Shown in pieces: positions 58,140 to 64,000 of a stretch of 64,000 nt of DNA. Each line of letters starts with the position of its first letter. The stretch's first letter is position 1. The position numbers and the translations under genes were made by a program. A model generated the notes under the pieces. The model was not told the origin of the DNA, made no database searches, and saw nothing but the letters and a program-made list of their open reading frames with translations. Source of the DNA: Lachnospiraceae bacterium UBA1683. GTDB taxonomy: Bacteria; Bacillota; Clostridia; Lachnospirales; Lachnospiraceae. The DNA lies in NCBI GenBank assembly GCA_002320245.1, contig DCKD01000044.1, forward strand, positions 1 through 64,000. The letters run 5' to 3'.

Positions 58140-59431
58140 GTAAGAAAGAAGTAAAACCAGTCAGGACACAGGACTTTGCAGGACACAGGCGGGACGGCCC
58201 CGTGCTGGACCATGCATCGCGGAAACATGCCCTGCTCACAGCATCCGGATCAGAGAGGTGGAGGCACTGCACACCATCCGCCCGGCTGGAAGACCAGTTT
58301 CCAAATGAATCATCCGTCTATGCTGAGGAAGGGACAGCGGTACACGAGTATTGTGAGTACCTTGTCAGAAAGGAGCTTCACGAGCGGGTCCAGATGCCGC
58401 AGTCAGATTTCTATACGGAAGAAGTTCTGGGATATGCGGAAATTTACAGGCAGTTTGTCATGGAGCAGGTTGAAAAACTGAAACGGGAGGGCCTGAACCC
58501 TATGGTCCTGGTGGAGGAGCGGCTTGACTTCTCTAATATCGTGCCGGAAGGATTCGGTACAGGGGACTGCCTGATTGCTGCGGAAGGTAAACTGCACGTT
58601 ATTGATTACAAGAACGGCTATCATCATGTGGATGCGGAAAGGAACAGCCAGCTGATGCTATATGGCTGCGGGGCATTAAATGCTTATGACTATGTCTTTG
58701 ATGTAGAGGAAGTTTCCATGACGATTGTGCAGCCGAGGATAGAAAATATCTCCACATTCACTTGCAGCAAAGAAGAACTGCTGGCATGGGGAGAAGAGCT
58801 GAAACCCATTGCGAAAATGGCTTTTGAGGGAAAAGGAGAACAGAATCCGGGGGAATGGTGCCATTACTGCAGGGCAAAACATGTCTGCAGGGCTTGTATG
58901 GACGCAGCGTTATCGCTTGCCAGGGAAGAGTTTTTCAATCTGGATGACGGCATCCTGGCTGATACAGCGGAAGAAACAGATGTCACAGCACCTTATAATC
59001 CGGATGAATCCGCACCCGTATTTAAAGCGCCGGGGCTGGTGAGTTTCCCGGAACTGGTAGCGGTCCTGCCAACCCTGAACCGTATCTCGTCCTGGATAGA
59101 GTCTGTTTTTGCTTTTATATCCGGGGAGGCGATCAACCATGGTGTGGCGGTGGACGGTTATAAAGTGGTGGAAGGCAGGAGCAAGCGGGTATTTACTGAC
59201 ACAAAAGCAGTCATAAAAGCCGCGGAGGAACAGGGTTATACGGATATCTATAAGCAGGAACTTCTGACACTTACGGAGTTTGAGAAGATGATGGGCAGGA
59301 AGAAGTTTGCACAGATCCTTGGAAAGTATGTGGCCAAGCCTTCTGGAAAGCTGGCACTTGTTCCGGAGAGCGACCCAAGGCCGGCAGTGGACGTGAGCAG
59401 TGCCGGGGATGAATTTGAAGCACTGGAATAG
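58136..59431 (+). CDS. DUF2800 protein, PD-(D/E)XK nuclease-like
   Basis: 431 residues. N-terminal ALLTASGSERWRHCTPSARL and YAEEGTAVHEYCEYLV, nuclease core GTGDCLIAAEGKLHVIDYKN with the D-x(n)-D-Y-K pattern, and the Cys cluster WCHYCRAKHVCRAC (about 242-256), as in Cas4/AddB-like Fe-S nucleases. DUF2800 members are standard in Clostridia prophage replication modules. ATGA overlap with the endonuclease gene. Confidence 0.9.
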   Translation: MSKKEVKPVRTQDFAGHRRDGPVLDHASRKHALLTASGSERWRHCTPSARLEDQFPNESSVYAEEGTAVHEYCEYLVRKELHERVQMPQSDFYTEEVLGYAEIYRQFVMEQVEKLKREGLNPMVLVEERLDFSNIVPEGFGTGDCLIAAEGKLHVIDYKNGYHHVDAERNSQLMLYGCGALNAYDYVFDVEEVSMTIVQPRIENISTFTCSKEELLAWGEELKPIAKMAFEGKGEQNPGEWCHYCRAKHVCRACMDAALSLAREEFFNLDDGILADTAEETDVTAPYNPDESAPVFKAPGLVSFPELVAVLPTLNRISSWIESVFAFISGEAINHGVAVDGYKVVEGRSKRVFTDTKAVIKAAEEQGYTDIYKQELLTLTEFEKMMGRKKFAQILGKYVAKPSGKLALVPESDPRPAVDVSSAGDEFEALE

Positions 59432-59467
59432 TGGGTTCCAGTCCGTACACCAAAGACACACAAATAA

Positions 59468-59522
59468 TCCAGGGCGCATAGACGGCGCATATTTATTCGC
59501 CGATCCTGTGCGTCCTTTTATA
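59468..59522 (+). terminator. Possible hairpin with T-run between DUF2800 and DUF2815
   Basis: ggcgcatagacggcg can pair with cgccgatcctgtgcgtcc imperfectly, followed by tttta. It would give partial termination only, since the operon continues. Confidence 0.4.
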
Positions 59523-59552
59523 ACAGAAAAATGATTATGGAGGGAAACATTT

Positions 59553-60134
59553 ATGGCAAACCAGAAGAATTTCAGCGCAACAAAAGTAATCATCCCGTGC
59601 CGCATTTCCTTTGCGAACATCTGGGAAGCGAAATCAATTAATGGAGGGGAAGAAAAGTATTCCGTATCCTGCGTGATTCCAAAGTCGGATAAGAAGACCA
59701 TCGCTAAGATCCAGAAAGCGGTGGAGGCGGCGAAGGAGGACGGGAAGATCCGCAAATGGAGCGGCAAGATCCCGCCGAACCTGAAACTTCCGCTCCGTGA
59801 CGGTGATATTGACCGCCCGGATGATGAGAATTATCAGGACTGCTATTTCCTCAATGCTACCAGCAAGGATGCCCCGCAGGTGGTTGACCGCAGGGTGCAG
59901 CCGGTCACAGACCCGATGATGGTGTATTCCGGCTGTTACTGCAACGTATCCGTAAATTTCTACGCATTCAATGCGAACGGAAACCGCGGCGTTGCGGCGG
60001 GGCTTGGGAATATCCAGTTTGTGAAAGATGGGGAACGCCTGTCAGGGAAGGCTTCAGCGGATGCGGACTTTGATGCTTTGGAGGATGACGGCGGGGATGT
60101 CCTTGGGGATGACACGCCGGATTACCTGAGCTGA
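59553..60134 (+). CDS. DUF2815 protein, single-stranded-DNA-binding-like
   Basis: 193 residues. KVIIPCRISFANIWEAKSIN, KYSVSCVIPKSDKKTIAKIQ and the later YSGCYCNVSVNFYAFNANGN and RGVAAGLGNIQFVKDGERLSG follow the DUF2815 family, an OB-fold ssDNA-binding group; each is cited as up to 20 residues. The acidic C-terminal tail is typical of SSB-like proteins. Ribosome site GGAGGGAAAC. Sits directly before the DNA polymerase gene. Confidence 0.9.
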   Translation: MANQKNFSATKVIIPCRISFANIWEAKSINGGEEKYSVSCVIPKSDKKTIAKIQKAVEAAKEDGKIRKWSGKIPPNLKLPLRDGDIDRPDDENYQDCYFLNATSKDAPQVVDRRVQPVTDPMMVYSGCYCNVSVNFYAFNANGNRGVAAGLGNIQFVKDGERLSGKASADADFDALEDDGGDVLGDDTPDYLS

Positions 60135-60214
60135 CCCTCTGATGAGACAGATGGGACACATGGGAGGGCGGGAGGAATCCTTCTCTCCCTTTTTACATGC
60201 GGCGGAGGTGGATA

Positions 60215-62200
60215 ATGAATCAGATAAAAGAAAAGAGCAGGGAAAAACCATGTGTGCTTAGTATCGATTTGGAAAGTTACAGTGACGTAGACCTGGCCAA
60301 ATGCGGCGTCTACAAATATGTGGAGGGTGATTTCCATATTCTTCTGCTTGCTTACGCTTTTGATGATGATGAGGTGCGGATTGTGGATATGGCCTGCGGG
60401 GAAAGCATCCCGCAGGAAGTCCTGGATGCCGTTGATGATCTGGATATCATCAAAGCGGCATGGAACGCACAGTTTGAACGGACCTGTATCGGGTATTACC
60501 TTGGGCGGGTACTGGACCCGGATTCCTGGAGGTGTTCCATGGTACACGCCGCCTCTCTTTCTTTGCCGCTGGCGCTGAAGAATGCGGCAAAGGTATTAAA
60601 GACCGGGCAGCAGAAGGACAGGGCAGGAGAGAGCCTGATCAAATATTTTTCCGTCCCATGTAAGCCAACTAAGGCCAACGGCGGCAGGACAAGGAACCTG
60701 CCGGAGCATGATCCGGAAGGATGGCAGAAGTTTAAGGAATACTGCCTGCAGGATGTACGGACGGAGCGTGACATCCGAAAACGGCTGGAGGTATTCCCGA
60801 TGCCGGATCAGGAGTGGGACTATTACCATATGGACCAGAGGATCAATGACCGGGGAGTGCAGATTGATACGGAACTGGTGGAGATGGCAATTGCCTGTGA
60901 CCTGATGCTGTCGGATGAGATGGGCAAAAGGGCATATGAGCTGACCGGCCTTGAGAACCCGAACAGCGTCTCACAGCTGAAGAACTGGCTTGAGGAACGG
61001 GGGATTCCGGTGGAGAGACTTGGGAAAAAGGATGTGGCGGCAATGATCACAGACCTTGATAAGAATGGCTGCGACCAGGAGGCGCTGGATATGCTGAAAC
61101 TCCGGCTCCAGATGGCAAAGTCCAGTGTGAAAAAGTACCAGGCTGCACAGCGGTGCGTCTGTGAGGACGGAAGGGCAAGGGGGCTGTTCCAGTTCAATGG
61201 GGCCGCAAAGACAAACCGGTGGGCCGGCCGTCTGATCCAGCTGCAGAATCTTGTGAGAAATGAGATCAGCACACTGGATGAAGCCAGGGAGCTTGTAAAG
61301 ATGGGGGAGTTTGAACTTTTGGAATCCATCTATGGGAATGCACCCGATATTCTTTCGCAGCTGATCCGGACGATGCTGGTTCCCAAGGAAGGGCACGAAT
61401 TCATCGTTGCTGACTTTTCTGCCATTGAGGCGAGGGTGCTGGCATGGCTGGCCGGGGAGCAGTGGCGGCTGGAGGCCTTCCGTAATGGGGAGGACATATA
61501 CTGTGCATCGGCATCACAGATGTTCGGCGTGCCTGTAGTAAAGCATGGGGTCAATGGGGAACTGAGGCAGAAAGGGAAGGTTGCGGAACTGGCGTGCGGC
61601 TATCAGGGAGGCAGCGGCGCGTTGATTTCTATGGGCGCACTGGAAATGGGCCTAAAAGAAGGAGAACTCCCGGATATCATCGAACAGTGGAGAAACGCTT
61701 CCCCGCACATCGTGCAGTTTTGGTGGGATGTGGAGAAAGCCGCCACAGAAACAGTTAAAACCCATGAGGAACACGTTGTTGGAAAAGTCAGATTTCAGTT
61801 TTATGGAAACACGCTCTGGATGGTGCTGCCAAGCGGGCGGAAGCTGGCTTATCTGAAACCCAGGCTCCAGCCTAACAGATTTGGGCGGATGAGCCTGACC
61901 TTTGAGGGGATGGGCGCAAACAATAACTGGGCGAGGCAGGAGAGCTACGGAGGCCGTATGGTGGAAAACTGTACGCAGGCAACAGCGAGGGACATCCTTG
62001 CGGAAGCCATGCGGCGGCTGGAACAGGCTGGGTTTGAGATTGTCGGCCATGTACACGATGAAGTGATCATTGAGGCGCCGGTTGGAAGATGCAAGGTGGA
62101 CGAGGTCTGCCGGCTGATGGCAGAAAACCCTCCGTGGTGCCCGGACTGTCCTTTGGACGCTGCCGGTTACGAAGCGCCTTCTTATTATTTCAAGGATTAG
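60215..62200 (+). CDS. Family A DNA polymerase with 3'-5' exonuclease, phage/ICE type
   Basis: 661 residues. Exonuclease motif I SIDLES near residue 16, motif II around AWNAQFE, motif III YCLQDV near 180, so proofreading appears intact. Polymerase motif A VADFSAIEARVLAW near 398, motif B RQKGKVAELACGYQG near 452, motif C GHVHDEVIIEAP near 611 with both catalytic Asp. No 5'-3' nuclease domain. The ATG at 60215 follows GGCGGAGGTGG. Replicates the element's own DNA. Confidence 0.95.
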   Translation: MNQIKEKSREKPCVLSIDLESYSDVDLAKCGVYKYVEGDFHILLLAYAFDDDEVRIVDMACGESIPQEVLDAVDDLDIIKAAWNAQFERTCIGYYLGRVLDPDSWRCSMVHAASLSLPLALKNAAKVLKTGQQKDRAGESLIKYFSVPCKPTKANGGRTRNLPEHDPEGWQKFKEYCLQDVRTERDIRKRLEVFPMPDQEWDYYHMDQRINDRGVQIDTELVEMAIACDLMLSDEMGKRAYELTGLENPNSVSQLKNWLEERGIPVERLGKKDVAAMITDLDKNGCDQEALDMLKLRLQMAKSSVKKYQAAQRCVCEDGRARGLFQFNGAAKTNRWAGRLIQLQNLVRNEISTLDEARELVKMGEFELLESIYGNAPDILSQLIRTMLVPKEGHEFIVADFSAIEARVLAWLAGEQWRLEAFRNGEDIYCASASQMFGVPVVKHGVNGELRQKGKVAELACGYQGGSGALISMGALEMGLKEGELPDIIEQWRNASPHIVQFWWDVEKAATETVKTHEEHVVGKVRFQFYGNTLWMVLPSGRKLAYLKPRLQPNRFGRMSLTFEGMGANNNWARQESYGGRMVENCTQATARDILAEAMRRLEQAGFEIVGHVHDEVIIEAPVGRCKVDEVCRLMAENPPWCPDCPLDAAGYEAPSYYFKD

Positions 62201-62211
62201 AGGTGGAAAAA

Positions 62212-62550
62212 ATGGCTCATGTATTATCAGTCAAAGACGGGAGAAATGTGGCTGTGTTCGGCGTCCGTGACATTCTTGATATTGTAGGGGATTGTGCTGG
62301 TGATGATGTCCGGCATTATCTGGAAGAACACCTTGCGGATATCGGGGAGATGGAAGCAGAGTTTGAATTTGCGGACAAGGAGCATGAAAAAGAACTGGAG
62401 CGGCAGGGGGAACACCAACGGTCCCTACTGAACGATATTAAGGAGGAGACGGAAGCCCTGGAAGAACTGCTCCATGCCCAGAGGCTTGACCATAAGAAAC
62501 TGCAAAAGGCAGCAGACAATATCTGGCGGATATGCAGCCGGGAATTGTGA
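62212..62550 (+). CDS. Hypothetical coiled-coil protein, 112 residues
   Basis: A short N-terminal domain with VFGVRDILDIVGDCAGDDVR followed by a long heptad-rich coiled coil (EMEAEFEFADKEHEKELERQ through HKKLQKAADNIW). Unrecognised. The true start is the ATG at 62212 behind AGAGGTGG, 11 bp after the polymerase stop. Confidence 0.65.
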   Translation: MAHVLSVKDGRNVAVFGVRDILDIVGDCAGDDVRHYLEEHLADIGEMEAEFEFADKEHEKELERQGEHQRSLLNDIKEETEALEELLHAQRLDHKKLQKAADNIWRICSREL

Positions 62551-62598
62551 CGGAAGCATATCCGTTCTGTATTGATTGGATTCTAAAGGAGGGTGACG

Positions 62599-62943
62599 AT
62601 GGCAAAAGCAGGAAGACCAAAAAGTGAGGAGAAAATCCAGGAAGGAAGATGCATTGCCCTTATGGATAACAACTTTGGGGAACGGGACTGCCCGTTTTAT
62701 AAAAATAAGAGCAGGAACCGGAAGGAACAGCAGGACTGCCTGAAATGTCTGGTCAAAAACGGCAGGACAGACCTGCTGGAAAAATATAAAAAGGTGCTGG
62801 GCAGACTGGGTGTGTTTGATGCTGCAGACGGATATATGGAAACGGCGGCAGCGGAATTAGAGCGGTATGACGGGGAGTGTATGAAAAACTTCCTGTCAGG
62901 TAATTCCGTGCCGGAGGAGGGTGAGGATGAATGGAATGACTGA
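62599..62943 (+). CDS. Hypothetical Cys-containing protein, 114 residues
   Basis: N terminus AKAGRPKSEEKIQEGRCIAL, with a CPFYKNKSRN...DCLKCLVK pattern that might bind a metal, and an acidic C terminus. AGGPK-type starts are common in small phage DNA-binding proteins. Strong ribosome site AAAGGAGGG. Overlaps the next gene. Confidence 0.65.
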   Translation: MAKAGRPKSEEKIQEGRCIALMDNNFGERDCPFYKNKSRNRKEQQDCLKCLVKNGRTDLLEKYKKVLGRLGVFDAADGYMETAAAELERYDGECMKNFLSGNSVPEEGEDEWND

Positions 62944-63295
62944 GGGCTGCATTGCAGGAGGAACACTGCCGGGCGGTGCTTCCGGCAGTATGGAGGAATG
63001 CTATGAGAACCTGGTCGCCGCCATTGTGAAACAGGCGGTGCGGGATTACGAAAGGATTCTGGTCCAGTTGTTTTCCCGCCCTGCGGGGGAAAAGCAGATA
63101 CGTCTGAACATGGAAAAGGTGGAACTTGAGGTGTTTTTCCATTCTGCCTGGTATGGGACATTGACAGACATTGATGGGGACAGGCTGATCCGCACAGTGC
63201 GCTCCCATGCTTTGGATAAGACGAAAGAAATGGTTAGAAAGAAGCATCAAAAACGGTTGAAGGAGATGGAGATGGGAATGTCCGCGAATGGATGA
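62927..63295 (+). CDS. Hypothetical protein, 122 residues
   Basis: Helical protein: SMEECYENLVAAIVKQAVRD and a basic C-terminal stretch MVRKKHQKRLKEMEMG. Unrecognised. A GGAGGAGGG site lies just upstream of GTG 62921 and ATG 62927; ATG 62936 is a third option. Translationally coupled to the preceding gene. Confidence 0.6.
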   Translation: MNGMTEGCIAGGTLPGGASGSMEECYENLVAAIVKQAVRDYERILVQLFSRPAGEKQIRLNMEKVELEVFFHSAWYGTLTDIDGDRLIRTVRSHALDKTKEMVRKKHQKRLKEMEMGMSANG

Positions 63296-63388
63296 AAGAA
63301 AGGCAGAGTTAAAAACGGAGAAATGACGTGCAGTGCTGATAAGGCCAGTAAATCAGCGGTAAAAGTCTGACATCGGAAGGAGGATTTT

Positions 63389-64000
63389 ATGAAAGCAGGC
63401 AGAAGTTTAAAAGAAGTCATGGTGGAACTGGACCGCCAGAGCAAGGCAAAGAGAGATTATATCGGGCCGGCGGAGGCATTCCATCTCAGGGATGACGGCC
63501 GGACGTTTGAGATCAACCATGTGGTCTCCGGGCAGCAGGAAGTCTTTGCTACCAGCCAGCTCTTCCACAGGCAGGTGGCATCGGTGCTTGGTATCCCGGC
63601 AAAGTATTATGATATGATGTCGGCGCAGAAACCGGAATTGCTGGCAGAGAACGTGAACGCATGGTTTGCGGATAAGACGGGCAGCTATATGATCCGCTCC
63701 ATGGATTACGGCAGCGGTCCGGTGGCAAGGGCGCTCCTTTCGGAACGGTACCGCCGTATTGACAATATGGAGATTGCCACGGCAGTCCTTCCGTTATTTG
63801 CCGGACAGGAGCAGTATGAGGTGGTTTCCTGCGAGGTGACGGAGAACCGGCTGTATTTAAAAATCGTGAATCACCGGTTGGAGATGGCCGTTGTTCCGGG
63901 GGACTATGTGCAGGCCGGCGTGGTGATCTCAAACTCAGAGGTTGGCCTTGGTTCCGTTTCGGTACAGCCGCTGGTCTACCGCCTTGTGTGTACGAACGGA
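63389..64000 (+). CDS. DUF932 family phage/plasmid-like protein, 3' truncated by window
   Basis: 204 visible residues. GRSLKEVMVELDRQSKAKRD at the N terminus, LFHRQVASVLGIPAKYYDMM, RYRRIDNMEIATAVLPLF and the final VQPLVYRLVCTNG match DUF932, a family of unknown function widespread on phages and conjugative elements. The ATG follows GAAGGAGGA. The frame runs off the right edge. Confidence 0.88.
   Translation, partial: MKAGRSLKEVMVELDRQSKAKRDYIGPAEAFHLRDDGRTFEINHVVSGQQEVFATSQLFHRQVASVLGIPAKYYDMMSAQKPELLAENVNAWFADKTGSYMIRSMDYGSGPVARALLSERYRRIDNMEIATAVLPLFAGQEQYEVVSCEVTENRLYLKIVNHRLEMAVVPGDYVQAGVVISNSEVGLGSVSVQPLVYRLVCTNG

Noticed and set aside
1..64000. tRNA or rRNA genes
   Set aside because: No cloverleaf with a GGTTCRANNC T-arm and matching acceptor stem, and no rRNA signature stretch, was seen in the intergenic gaps.

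Overview
The window reads as a chromosomal segment of a low-to-mid GC Gram-positive gut anaerobe of the Clostridia, most probably a Lachnospiraceae. This rests on the gene families and their order (pyrH-frr-uppS-cdsA-dxr-rseP, an aroF-aroB-aroE operon, a VanH-like D-lactate dehydrogenase) and on strong AGGAGG-type ribosome binding sites. I cannot name the genus from sequence alone.

Core chromosome, about 1-17.75 kb: the tail of a Cof-type HAD phosphatase, a D-2-hydroxyacid dehydrogenase, the shikimate operon (minus strand), lrgA-lrgB with a CLC antiporter, the UMP kinase / ribosome recycling / undecaprenyl-PP / CDP-diglyceride / DXP reductoisomerase / site-2 protease run, a MATE exporter with its MarR regulator, mntP behind a probable yybP-ykoY manganese riboswitch, and an RlmD-type RNA methyltransferase. 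Several intergenic gaps hold short non-coding elements: a GC-rich structured family seen at least twice in opposite orientation plus one collapsed copy, two MITE-like inverted-repeat elements, and REP-like palindromes.

Accessory island, about 17.8-48.3 kb: AT-rich, mosaic and internally repetitive. It starts with three unrecognised genes (18.0-21.2 kb), the middle one having a coiled coil and a distinctive C-terminal domain. Next come three separate sensing and export modules of the peptide-antibiotic type: two-component system plus ABC-2 exporter at 24.8-29.8 kb; two-component system plus a truncated ABC ATPase at 30.9-33.5 kb; and a lantibiotic-immunity set (LanFEG, NisI-like lipoprotein, NisRK-like pair) at 42.6-47.7 kb. 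A GntR/YtrA-controlled ABC pair (36.0-37.9 kb) and a xenobiotic acetyltransferase are also present. Between them the same small pieces recur: stand-alone OmpR-type winged-helix proteins without a receiver domain (four intact, two fragments), paired HTH_16-like genes, a near-identical 139-residue gene present twice with its promoter region, and a 103-bp direct repeat present twice. The island looks built from duplicated and reshuffled cassettes.

Mobile-element functions, about 48.3-64 kb: sigma-region-4-like regulators, XRE repressors, a DUF3825 protein, a zincin-type metalloprotease, then a co-directional early/replication module (DUF7768-like, HNH-AP2 free-standing endonuclease, DUF2800 nuclease-like, DUF2815 ssDNA-binding-like, family A DNA polymerase, DUF932 at the right edge). 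This is typical of a Clostridia prophage or integrative element. No integrase, relaxase or structural gene lies inside the window, so its type and ends are unresolved. No rRNA, tRNA or CRISPR array was recognised.
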